Shown here in pieces: positions 27,011 through 35,450 of a DNA stretch of 64,000 bases; position 1 is the stretch's first letter; every line of letters begins with the position of its first letter. Both the position numbers and the translations under genes were made by a program. Source of the stretch: Oceanobacter mangrovi (GTDB taxonomy: Bacteria; Pseudomonadota; Gammaproteobacteria; Pseudomonadales; Oceanobacteraceae). The stretch is from the NCBI RefSeq assembly GCF_019740315.1, contig NZ_JAHXZR010000001.1, positions 1 through 64,000 of the forward strand, read 5' to 3'. Below the pieces are notes generated by a model that saw nothing but the letters and a program-made list of their open reading frames with translations, ran no database searches and had not been told where the DNA came from.

Positions 27011-27829
27011 GTGTCAATGCGTCTGCTGGTGTGGTGCTTTGCATTGCCGCTGGTGCTGATTGCGCTGCTGATTCTGGGAGCACTGGCGTCATTGTTATTA
27101 CACTTGCCATGGCAGTCGCTGCAACAAGCGCTACTGTCTGAGGAAACCCGCTTCGCTACCCTGCTGAGTTTGCAAACCTCATTGCTGTCACTGTTGATCG
27201 CGCTTTGCCTTGGAGTTCCGGCTGCCTGGCTGATGGCGCGTCAGCAGTTCGCTGGCAAGGTCTGGCTGGAAACCCTGTTGGATATTCCGCTGGTAACACC
27301 GCCACTGGTTGCTGGTGTTGGCTTGCTGTTTCTGCTCGGCCATCGCGGCACGCTGGGCAGCCAACTGGCGCAATGGGGCATCGAAATACTGTTCTCCACG
27401 ACCGGCATCTTGCTGGCCCAGATATATGTAGCGGCTTCAATTATTGTCCGTACTGCACGCGCTGCCTTTGCTGAAGTCGATGCCGATTACGCCCGTATGG
27501 CCTGGACGCTGGGGCTTCCGCCGCTATGGAGTTTTCTGCTGGTTGAGGTGCCAATGGCGGGGCGCGGTCTGGCGGCAGCAGCGGTACTCGGTTGGGCCAG
27601 GGCATTGGGAGAATTTGGCGCGACCCTGATGCTGGCAGGTGCCACCCGTATGAAAACTGAAACCCTGCCAATGTCGGTGTTCCTGAACATTTCCAGTGGC
27701 GAAACCGGGCTGGCAGTCGCCAGTGCCGCCATATTGTTGGTAATGGCGTTTGTGCTGTTACTGCTGACCCGTTTATTGGCCCGGCGCCGGACGATCGAGA
27801 TTCAACATGACCCACATCCGGCTCGATAA
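27011..27829 (+). CDS. modB: Molybdate-type ABC transporter permease
   Basis: A 272-residue membrane permease with about five or six helices and the inner-membrane EAA-type loop ARMAWTLGLPPLWSFLLVEVPMAGRGLAAAAVLGWARALGEFGAT, which docks the ATPase. The start is a GTG at 27011 (ATG at 27017 is also possible), 5 bp after modA. Its 3' end overlaps modC by 23 bp, so the three genes form one translationally coupled operon. Confidence 0.92.
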   Translation: MSMRLLVWCFALPLVLIALLILGALASLLLHLPWQSLQQALLSEETRFATLLSLQTSLLSLLIALCLGVPAAWLMARQQFAGKVWLETLLDIPLVTPPLVAGVGLLFLLGHRGTLGSQLAQWGIEILFSTTGILLAQIYVAASIIVRTARAAFAEVDADYARMAWTLGLPPLWSFLLVEVPMAGRGLAAAAVLGWARALGEFGATLMLAGATRMKTETLPMSVFLNISSGETGLAVASAAILLVMAFVLLLLTRLLARRRTIEIQHDPHPAR

Positions 27830-28460
27830 CATTGGCTGCCGGATTCTTGCCGGCCTGTCACTGCACGTTGACAGCGGTCAGGCGGTCGCCATTCTGGGGC
27901 CATCAGGCTCCGGCAAAAGCACGCTGTTAAAAGTCATTGCCGGTTTGCTGCCCGCTTCCGGCAAGCTGTATTTTGATCATCAGGACATCAGCAAACAGTC
28001 CCCGCATCAGCGAGGTCTGGCTTATTTGAGTCAGGATCTGCATCTGTTCCCGCATTTATCGGTCAAACGCAATCTGTGGCTGGCGCTGTTGTTTGGCTGC
28101 CCCAAGGGCATCAACAAACGTGAACGCATCCGCCAGGCGCTGATTCAGGCACGAGCCGAGCATCTGGCGGAGCGCTGGCCAACGCAACTGTCTGGTGGTG
28201 AACGTCAACGGGTTGCCCTCGCCCGTTGCCTCGCCAGACAACCCGGCCTGATGCTGCTGGATGAACCCTTTTCAAGCCTGGACCCCGCCAATAAGCAAGC
28301 CTTGTGGCAGGAACTCGATCAGCTGCGTCGCCAGCTTGGCATGACACTGATACTGGTCACCCACGATCCACTGGAAGCACAGGCATTGGCGGATCGTGTT
28401 TACAACATGGCTGGCGGCCAGCTACTCAGCCACGATGATCCAGCAGTCCCGGCGGATTGA
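27807..28460 (+). CDS. modC: Molybdate-type ABC transporter ATPase, short form
   Basis: A 217-residue ABC ATPase with Walker A GPSGSGKST, the Q-loop in YLSQDLHLFPHLSV, signature LSGGERQRVALARCLA, Walker B LMLLDEPFSSLD and the switch His in VTHD. It stops right after the ATPase core; the C-terminal Mop/TOBE molybdate-binding domain of E. coli ModC (352 residues) is absent. Its last 35 bp overlap the 3' end of the convergent M23 peptidase gene. Confidence 0.9.
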   Translation: MTHIRLDNIGCRILAGLSLHVDSGQAVAILGPSGSGKSTLLKVIAGLLPASGKLYFDHQDISKQSPHQRGLAYLSQDLHLFPHLSVKRNLWLALLFGCPKGINKRERIRQALIQARAEHLAERWPTQLSGGERQRVALARCLARQPGLMLLDEPFSSLDPANKQALWQELDQLRRQLGMTLILVTHDPLEAQALADRVYNMAGGQLLSHDDPAVPAD

Positions 28461-29850
28461 GTGGATCACTGACATCCTGACGTGCCAGTTGCGGCATGTA
28501 CTGGCCAACCAGTTCATCAAAGCTGCCACGATCTTTTGCGGCTACCGACACGAGGGTTGGAATTTTGGCCGTCAGTGGATTCACCGGTCGGTTGTTGATG
28601 TGCAGTTCGTAATGCAGATGCGGGCCTGTGGTACGGCCAGAATTCCCCGACAAGGCGATCTTCTGGCCGCGTTTGATGCGCTGCCCCTTGTGCACCAGCA
28701 CCTTGCCCAGATGCAGGAAGCGAGTACTGAACGGGCCATCGTTATCAATCACCACATACAGCCCGGCATAAGGATGATTGGCAACCCGGGTGACCACGCC
28801 ATCACCGGTCGCCAGTACTGCAGTACCCGACGGGGTGGCGAAATCAACGCCGTTATGCGGCGCAAATCGGTGGGTAACCGGATGGAAGCGTTTCGGATCA
28901 AACGGTGAACTGACCCGGTAATGTTTGCTGGTTGGATAGCGCAGTAAGGCTGGCGTCAGGCTATTGCCCTGTTCATCGTAATAGTTGCCATCTTCAAACA
29001 GGATGGCGACATAGTCAGTACCACGCACATTGAGCTTGATGGCATCCAGCCGCCGTTCGCCGGTGGCCTGATCGCCCATATATTCGTCGCTGACCACCGC
29101 GTCAAAGGTGTCGCCGGGTCGCAAGTCGCGCTGGAAGTTAACCTTGTTGCCCAGCAAGTGGGTGATTTCCATCGCATCGCGATCAGACAATCCGGTTTCC
29201 AGAATAGTGCCATAGAGGCTGTGGCTGATGTCTGCCCGCACCACATGCTGGTTCCACTGGGTTGGAATCACCACTTCGCTGTAGACAAAGCCCTGCTCCG
29301 AGCGCTGGTAGGTCACTGTCTGGTTCACTTTTGGTTGCAGCGACAACGACTGGAACACCACCCCGTCTGGATCAAACTCAAAACTCAATTCGCTGTCGGG
29401 CTGAATCACATCCAGCACCAGATAGGCTTCGTCGGCCTGCAAGACATCGTGCAGGTCGGCCAGCGGAATATTGAAGTGGAGGAAAATCTTTTCGAGGGTA
29501 TCGCCGGGCTGAATCCGGTAATGCCTGATCACTGGCGGCGGCGGTGGCGGCGGAGTTGCTCGCAACGGCTGCAAGGCACTGTCGTCCAGCAGCGGCAGTT
29601 GTGCACTTGGTTGTGGCAAGACCAATACCAGCGGGGTACTACTGGCTGCTGCGCTGACAGCCATACCGACTGGCACGCTCGAAGCGACGCTTGCCAGATG
29701 AGCCAGACGGCCCTGCCACCAGCCAAAACTGGCAGCTCCGGCCAGCCCGATCAAAATTAAAAATGGCCAGGGAAAAGAACCTGGGCGGGAAGCTGCTACA
29801 GCAGCAGAAGAATTTGCGGCAACAACACTGCCCGAAACACGGCTATTCAC
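28426..29850 (-). CDS. M23 family peptidase with LysM-like domain (second copy in window)
   Basis: A 474-residue membrane-anchored murein peptidase. One N-terminal membrane helix (about 27-44) precedes a low-complexity linker with a run of seven prolines (about 101-107), a LysM/OapA-like unit (HYRIQPGDTLEKIFLHFNI), a middle domain, and a C-terminal M23 domain with zinc motifs HNGVDFATPSGTAV and GPHLHYELHINNRPVNP. The catalytic motifs are intact. It shares the architecture of the 1914-3179 protein, with a longer linker. It is convergent with modC with a 35-bp overlap. The 196 bp before the next gene hold nothing I can identify. Confidence 0.92.
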   Translation of the reverse strand: MNSRVSGSVVAANSSAAVAASRPGSFPWPFLILIGLAGAASFGWWQGRLAHLASVASSVPVGMAVSAAASSTPLVLVLPQPSAQLPLLDDSALQPLRATPPPPPPPVIRHYRIQPGDTLEKIFLHFNIPLADLHDVLQADEAYLVLDVIQPDSELSFEFDPDGVVFQSLSLQPKVNQTVTYQRSEQGFVYSEVVIPTQWNQHVVRADISHSLYGTILETGLSDRDAMEITHLLGNKVNFQRDLRPGDTFDAVVSDEYMGDQATGERRLDAIKLNVRGTDYVAILFEDGNYYDEQGNSLTPALLRYPTSKHYRVSSPFDPKRFHPVTHRFAPHNGVDFATPSGTAVLATGDGVVTRVANHPYAGLYVVIDNDGPFSTRFLHLGKVLVHKGQRIKRGQKIALSGNSGRTTGPHLHYELHINNRPVNPLTAKIPTLVSVAAKDRGSFDELVGQYMPQLARQDVSDPLNPPGLLDHRG

Positions 29851-30046
29851 AACTCACACTCGTACTACTTACACAAAACGCCCGTTGCACTGGGCAAAAC
29901 AAGCCTGATTAGTGGAGTGTAACTGTGGTTGGTTCCCTTCGGAATGGGGCTGAATGTCGCAAACCACCGGTTCCCGGCAAACTTCACGACAATCTGCACA
30001 ACATTGCTCACAATACCGCACTCAGTCCCTGGCTCAGCCTGAAAGC

Positions 30047-30979
30047 TTATCTGGCTGCCGCCAGTGCTGAACGATTCTGAAAGTAGCCCGCCAATCGTGG
30101 CAACAGCAAACCAGCGATCACAATCGCCATCCCCGCCAGCTGTAAAGCCGTCACATCCTGTCCAAACAGGAAGGCCGTCAGAGCCGAAAACACCGGTACA
30201 AAGTTAAAGAACAGCGAGGCGGTCGCCGCCCCCAGTTGTTTAACGCCGGAAATCCACAGCAGATAGCCGCCGACAGTCCCAAACAGCCCGATAAACAGCA
30301 CGTCAGCCAGAACTTCGGCACTGGCTGTATGCAGCTCTGCCAACAGTTGAATCTGGGGATCGGAGAACGCCAGCAGCAGCATCACCGCGATACCGGCAAA
30401 CATGCCGACAATGGTATAGGGAATCATCGGCATCCATTTGCTGATGCTCTGGGTCAGGAAGGTATACAGGCTCCAGCACAGCATACCGCCAAAAATCATC
30501 TGATCGCCCTGGTTAAACTGGAAGCCTAACAAGCGCTGCAGCTCGCCATTGGTCAGCACCAGCAGCACGCCAGCCAGACACACCACCAGACTGAAAAACT
30601 GCGCCACTGATGGCAGCTGCCGATGGGCCAGACAGCCAATCAGCGCGGTTACCAACGGACTCAGGGCCATGATCAACGCACCGTTATTGGCGGCCGTGTG
30701 CTCAAGGCCGGTGAACAGACCCAGGTTAATACCACCCACACCAATCACAGAAACCCCAATCACCCACCACCACTGGCGGCCGTTCAGATGTGGCATTCGG
30801 ATGTTCATCCAGCGGGCATAAGCCAGCAGACACACAGCGGCAATGACAAAACGCCATAACACCACAGTCACTGCGTGCATCTCACTCAGTGCATGTTTAC
30901 CGACCGGGAAGCTGGCTCCCCAGAAAAAGGCACAGAACACTAATGCGATTACGGCATTGGTATTGGCTGAGCGGCTCAT
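30047..30979 (-). CDS. EamA/DMT-superfamily transporter
   Basis: A 310-residue inner-membrane protein with about ten helices in two EamA repeats (ALVFCAFFWGASFPVGKHAL at the start; GLFGTVGGYLLWISGVKQLGAATASLFFNFVPVFSALTAFLFGQ near the end). Members export amino acids or metabolites. The ATG at 30979 with GGGAG eight bases upstream is preferred over 31039. It is divergent from a LysR-type gene with a 93-bp gap, a layout that usually means the regulator controls the exporter. Confidence 0.9.
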   Translation of the reverse strand: MSRSANTNAVIALVFCAFFWGASFPVGKHALSEMHAVTVVLWRFVIAAVCLLAYARWMNIRMPHLNGRQWWWVIGVSVIGVGGINLGLFTGLEHTAANNGALIMALSPLVTALIGCLAHRQLPSVAQFFSLVVCLAGVLLVLTNGELQRLLGFQFNQGDQMIFGGMLCWSLYTFLTQSISKWMPMIPYTIVGMFAGIAVMLLLAFSDPQIQLLAELHTASAEVLADVLFIGLFGTVGGYLLWISGVKQLGAATASLFFNFVPVFSALTAFLFGQDVTALQLAGMAIVIAGLLLPRLAGYFQNRSALAAAR

Positions 30980-31072
30980 AAATTTCTCCCGCAACTTGAT
31001 GATTGAGCGGTACCAGTGTATTGATTTCATATCCGGCATAAATACGTGATTTCAAAACCAAAGATTCCGAAT

Positions 31073-31963
31073 ATGAAATTTAACTATTCACTCGATGACA
31101 TGCGTTGCTTCTGCGCCGTGGTGCGCTCAGGCAGTTTTAAACAAGCATCCGAGGTTCTGGGTATTCCCCATTCAACGCTCAGTCGGCGTATTGCCAAGCT
31201 GGAGCAGGATCTGCAGTTACGTTTGCTCAACCGTGACGCCCACAAGGTGCAGATGACCCTGACCGGCCAACAATACTTCGACCGTTGCTGCCACCTGTTC
31301 GATGAATTGAATGAAGTCGCCATCAGCCTCTATCAGGACAAACACAAGGCCTGTGGACGGATTCGGGTAGCTGCACCGGTTAACTTTGGCAGCCATGTGC
31401 TGACGCCGCACTTCAACGCCTTTCTGCAGCAGTACCCGGACATCAACCTCGACCTGCGGCTATCGAACCAGCATATTGATCTTGAAGAGGCTGCCATAGA
31501 TATCGCCTTCCGGGTCGGAGAACACACCGCTGGCCACTGGATTGGCCGCCATCTGACAGACTTCCGTTTTATGATTTGTGGCCCCGCCAGGCTGCCACTG
31601 GAAAAAATTGAACACCCGTCAGAACTGGCGCGCTTGCCATTGTTGATGTGCCATCCGATGTCGACCTGGCCACTGCAACATAATCGCAGCCGGGAGCTGT
31701 ATACCTTTGATCCGGCGACCAATGCCCGCATGGAAGTGGATGATATTGCCGTGCTCACCCGCGCGGTACGAGACGGCCTGGGGGTAGGATTTATTCCGGA
31801 CTACCACGCCCAGCCGCTCATCGAAGCCGGCGAACTGGTGCGTTTGCTGCCCGACTGGAGTAACCAGCCACGCAGCTGCCAGTTACTCTATCGGGACCGC
31901 CACAACATGCCCCACCGGGTGAGGCTGTTGATTGATTTTATGTTACAGCGCTTTGCCAGCTGA
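31073..31963 (+). CDS. LysR-family transcriptional regulator
   Basis: A 296-residue LysR protein. The N-terminal helix-turn-helix is SFKQASEVLGIPHSTLSRRIAKLEQDLQLRLLNRD, followed by an effector-binding domain (about 90-290; GRIRVAAPVNFGSHVLTPHFNAFLQQYP and AVRDGLGVGFIPDY). The ATG at 31073 is preferred to a GTG at 31046. It probably regulates the divergent EamA transporter; inducer unknown. Confidence 0.9.
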   Translation: MKFNYSLDDMRCFCAVVRSGSFKQASEVLGIPHSTLSRRIAKLEQDLQLRLLNRDAHKVQMTLTGQQYFDRCCHLFDELNEVAISLYQDKHKACGRIRVAAPVNFGSHVLTPHFNAFLQQYPDINLDLRLSNQHIDLEEAAIDIAFRVGEHTAGHWIGRHLTDFRFMICGPARLPLEKIEHPSELARLPLLMCHPMSTWPLQHNRSRELYTFDPATNARMEVDDIAVLTRAVRDGLGVGFIPDYHAQPLIEAGELVRLLPDWSNQPRSCQLLYRDRHNMPHRVRLLIDFMLQRFAS

Positions 31964-31972
31964 CCCTGCCGC

Positions 31973-33241
31973 TTATTGAACCGCGGCCAGTTCCGCCGTG
32001 GTGGCAGTGTTGGTTTCTTTTTCGAAGGCCCGCAGGCGTTTGTAGATGGACTGCAGTTCGACAATAGTGGTCCAAGAGTTGACCAGATACTGGAACGAAC
32101 CCTCAACCTGATTAAAGGCATTCAGAATCCGCTGCATGATGCCCAACGTAAAGGCGCCGGCAATGATGGATGGCGCCAGCACAATCAGCGGTACGAACTG
32201 GCCGATATTCAGATAGCCATAACGCACCACGTTGAAATAGAGGTAGTTCTTGTACAACCGGAAATAGTTCTGCCGCACGTTAGAGAAGAGTTCCGCCAGA
32301 GTTGCCGGATGGGCACGGTCGTGGTGATCTTCACCGAATACCAGCTCCTTGCGATAGGCCGCTTCAACCTTCTGGTTGTTGAATTCCAGCCCCGGCAACC
32401 GGATACCCGCCAGCGCCAGCAACAGAGTGCCAAACACCGACCAGATAATCGCCACAAACACCAGCGCCTGCGGCACCTCACCAATCAGCGGCAGACTGGT
32501 CACGTAGGACGACAGCCCCCACAGAATCGGCAGGAAAGCGATCAGCGTCATCACCGACTCCAGCAGGCTGACGCCGAGATTTTCCATAATAGTGGCAAAG
32601 CGCATGGTGTCTTCCTGAATCCGCTGCGACGCCCCTTCAATATGACGCACTTCGGCCCAGCGGCCGGTGTAATGTTCGTTCATCGCCTGGCGCCAGCGAA
32701 ACACAAAATGGCTGACAAAAAAGCGGTTAAATACCGCCACCGCAACGGCCACCATAATGATAATGCCCACCGACATCAGCTCGCCGTAATACTCACTGAT
32801 CTCAATGCTGCCAGGATTACTCAGGGTCGACTGAATCAGGTCATAAAAAGAACCGTACCACTCGTTCAGCATCACACTGACCTGCACCTGATACCAGGTG
32901 ATAAACACAATCAGCGCCGACCCCAGCACCGACCAGCGACTCCACTTGTTATCACGGCCGATATACAGCCAGCTGCCGATAAACAGCAGATAGGCCAGTG
33001 TCATGTATTGATAAAACCAGAAGCTCTGGGCACTGTCACTGGCTGCTGCAAAAGCTGCCTGCGCCGCCTCATCGGCTCCTTCCGCCAGCGCCGCCGGGAA
33101 TTCAAAACCGAACAGACTGCCCAGACTCAAACTGCCACCGGCATCCTGCAAGGCAAAATACCAGCCCAGCACGCACAACAACGCCCAGCCGGCAAAACTG
33201 AGGAAAAACCATTTCGGCTTGATAAAAAAGGATTCGAACAC
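31973..33241 (-). CDS. SbmA/BacA-family peptide transporter
   Basis: Proton-driven inner-membrane importer family for peptides and peptide antibiotics such as microcin B17, bleomycin and Bac7. From the GTG at 33241 the product has 422 residues (E. coli SbmA 406). It aligns well by eye: VFESFFIKPKWFFLS at the N-terminus, FFVSHFVFRWRQAMNEHYTGRWAEVRHIEGASQR, IRLPGLEFNNQKVEAAYRKELVFGEDH and the C-terminal SFQYLVNSWTTIVELQSIYKRLRAFE. The open frame extends to 33481; starts at 33349 or 33481 would add residues not seen in SbmA. Confidence 0.88.
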   Translation of the reverse strand: MFESFFIKPKWFFLSFAGWALLCVLGWYFALQDAGGSLSLGSLFGFEFPAALAEGADEAAQAAFAAASDSAQSFWFYQYMTLAYLLFIGSWLYIGRDNKWSRWSVLGSALIVFITWYQVQVSVMLNEWYGSFYDLIQSTLSNPGSIEISEYYGELMSVGIIIMVAVAVAVFNRFFVSHFVFRWRQAMNEHYTGRWAEVRHIEGASQRIQEDTMRFATIMENLGVSLLESVMTLIAFLPILWGLSSYVTSLPLIGEVPQALVFVAIIWSVFGTLLLALAGIRLPGLEFNNQKVEAAYRKELVFGEDHHDRAHPATLAELFSNVRQNYFRLYKNYLYFNVVRYGYLNIGQFVPLIVLAPSIIAGAFTLGIMQRILNAFNQVEGSFQYLVNSWTTIVELQSIYKRLRAFEKETNTATTAELAAVQ

Positions 33242-33528
33242 AGCAGCTATCTCAGGTAGATGATCGGGACCCAGCGTCAGAACCACAGCCAGTCCATGAG
33301 TTCCGGGCGGTTGTGGTAGCCAGAAGTTTATACTGGTGAAAAGCCACATCAGCCAGCGCAATAACGCCAATCGTCTGATCGGCGACTCTGTTCGGCCATG
33401 CCGACGTGGATATCCCTTCTCACCGGATAAACCCGGAATCAACAACCGCCATGACACCCGTCGCTGCCGCAAGCGGGCCAAACAGGCTAGACTTTCACAA
33501 CTTCTGTAATCAAACGCCGGACCCGACC

Positions 33529-34335
33529 ATGTGCGAACTGCTTGGCATGAGTGCCAATACTCCCACCGACCTCTGCTTCAGTTTTACCGGCCTGACTCGC
33601 CGCGGCGGTCAAACCGGCCCCCACAAGGACGGCTGGGGCGTGGCGTTTTACGAAGGCAAGGGCGTACGCCTGTTTCATGACCCGGAGCCCTGCGCAACCT
33701 CGGCGATTGCCGGTTTTGTGTCGCAACTGCCGATCAAAAGCAAAACAGCGATCTGCCATATTCGCCAGGCTAACGTGGGTTCGATCAATCTGGCCAACAC
33801 CCACCCATTCACCCGCGAGTTATGGGGCCGCTATTGGGTCTTCGCCCACAATGGCCAACTACCGCATTTTGTCCGTCATGTCGGCATGTATGAAGCCGTC
33901 GGCGATACCGACAGTGAAGAGATTTTCTGTGATCTGATGAACCAGCTGCGGCAGAACCTGCCACGTGACGCCATGCCGTTACAGCTGGCCGCCACCCTCA
34001 CCCGGCTGGCGCAGGAATATGCCCAGCAAGGCGTGTTTAACTGCTTGTTGAGCAATGGCGACTGGTTGTTCACCTTCTGCACCACCAAAATGGCCAGTAT
34101 TACCCGCCGTGCGCCGTTTGGCCCGGCGCGCCTGACCGACGCGGATGTGGCGGTCGATTTTGCGGCCGAAACTACCCCCAACGACGTTGTCAGCGTCATC
34201 GCCACCGAGCCACTCACCAGCGACGAACAGTGGCATATCTACCAACGCGGAGAATGGCGCTTGTGGCAACTCGGCGAAGTGATCGCCAGTGGCCAGGTCG
34301 AAGTACCTGAATATCACAATGGCCAGCGGCTTTAA
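33529..34335 (+). CDS. Class II glutamine amidotransferase (YafJ-like)
   Basis: A 268-residue N-terminal-nucleophile amidohydrolase. After Met removal Cys2 is the nucleophile (MCELLGMSANTPTDLCFSFTGL), with the glutamine-site phrases HKDGWGVAFYEG, HIRQANVGSINLANTHPFTREL and VFAHNGQL. YafJ-type enzymes lack a synthetase domain and their acceptor is unknown. Start at 33529 is fixed by the Cys2 rule; the frame extends to 33406. The stop overlaps the stop of the convergent EamA gene by 4 bp. Confidence 0.92.
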   Translation: MCELLGMSANTPTDLCFSFTGLTRRGGQTGPHKDGWGVAFYEGKGVRLFHDPEPCATSAIAGFVSQLPIKSKTAICHIRQANVGSINLANTHPFTRELWGRYWVFAHNGQLPHFVRHVGMYEAVGDTDSEEIFCDLMNQLRQNLPRDAMPLQLAATLTRLAQEYAQQGVFNCLLSNGDWLFTFCTTKMASITRRAPFGPARLTDADVAVDFAAETTPNDVVSVIATEPLTSDEQWHIYQRGEWRLWQLGEVIASGQVEVPEYHNGQRL

Positions 34336-35246
34336 TCCGGCCGACTACTAACCGCTGTCGCCACTGGCATGGCTTGTTGTCTGCGGTTCGATACCAGTAA
34401 CCAGCACCCCAGGCTCAGTGGCACACAGCCAAACCATTGATACCAGTCGGCGGTTTCACCCAGCAACCAGCTGGCTGTCGCCAGTGTGACCAGCGGCGCA
34501 ATCGAGTTCATCGCAACAGCCTTGGAAATCGGGATACGGCGAATGGCTTCGATCCAGAGCATTTTGGAAACCCCCAGAATCAGCACGCCGTTGATCAGAA
34601 TCCAGGGCCAGACCGCCAGCACATCCTCACCCTTCGGCATCGACTCAAATAGCCAGGCCAACAGCGCCAGCATTGAAAAACTGATGCAGCTGCGGGTAAA
34701 CATAATGCTGCTGACACCGGCATGCTGACGGGCTCGCTGCATATGCACATTGGCCAGCGGCGGTACCGCGGCCGCCAGCAGAATCACCAACTCACCGAGG
34801 CCAAAGTCGCCGAGGGATTTGGGCGCCAATACCAGTACAGCACCAATCACCATCACCACCGCGCCCTGTACCTGCCGTCGACTTAACTGCTCATGCCCCA
34901 TCCAGCGCAGCAACAGCATCGAGAAGAACAGCTCCATCAACAGCAGCACACTGGTCGTACTGGCTGGCACCATCGACTGCCCCCAGAACACCATGCCGTA
35001 AAACACCACACCGATGCCCAGCGCGGAAATCACCGAGCTGGTCAGCGCTGGCTTACACAGCAGCTCGTGCCATTCCCTCCGCAACGTCAGCAGCAAGGCA
35101 AAAAAGCAGGCTGCCGCCAGCGCGCTCAACGCGGCACACAAGAGTACCGGCACCTGCTCGTAAGCCTGTTTCGAAACCACTGGCAACAAACCCCACAGGG
35201 CTGCGGCACCCACCATGCTGAGTTCACCGACGCGCTGCTGCATCAT
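34332..35246 (-). CDS. EamA/DMT-superfamily transporter
   Basis: A 304-residue, ten-helix membrane protein with two EamA repeats (GAAALWGLLPVVSKQAYEQVPVLL; LWIEAIRRIPISKAVAMNSIAPLVTLATASWLLGE). Unlike the other EamA gene in the window it has no neighbouring regulator. Start is the ATG at 35246 (or 35243); an upstream TTG frame to 35288 is unlikely. Substrate unknown. Confidence 0.9.
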   Translation of the reverse strand: MMQQRVGELSMVGAAALWGLLPVVSKQAYEQVPVLLCAALSALAAACFFALLLTLRREWHELLCKPALTSSVISALGIGVVFYGMVFWGQSMVPASTTSVLLLMELFFSMLLLRWMGHEQLSRRQVQGAVVMVIGAVLVLAPKSLGDFGLGELVILLAAAVPPLANVHMQRARQHAGVSSIMFTRSCISFSMLALLAWLFESMPKGEDVLAVWPWILINGVLILGVSKMLWIEAIRRIPISKAVAMNSIAPLVTLATASWLLGETADWYQWFGCVPLSLGCWLLVSNRRQQAMPVATAVSSRPD

Positions 35247-35403
35247 CTGATTGTGATCCTGTAACGGAAAATTAGGAAAAATCGGCAAAGGTGCTGGCGA
35301 TCAAACAAGCAGAAAGGAAAAACCAGGCAGGAAAGCGGCGCCAGCGCGCCATTATAGTATTGAGGGCTGAAAACGGGCAGCTTGCTGGCGGAGTGTTGGA
35401 GGA

Positions 35404-35431
35404 AACAGGCTGTTACCAGCAACAGCCTGTT
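35404..35431 (-). terminator. Perfect 11-bp hairpin downstream of the aldehyde dehydrogenase gene
   Basis: AACAGGCTGTT (35404-35414) and AACAGCCTGTT (35421-35431) form a perfect stem with a 6-base loop, 20 bp after the stop of the leftward aldehyde dehydrogenase gene. Only a short T run follows on the minus strand, so its strength as a terminator is uncertain. Confidence 0.5.
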
Positions 35432-35450
35432 AACGACCAGCGTTCACCAC

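Noticed and set aside
31976-33259. 427-codon rightward frame opposite the SbmA-like gene
   Set aside because: Antisense shadow; the SbmA alignment is clear on the other strand.
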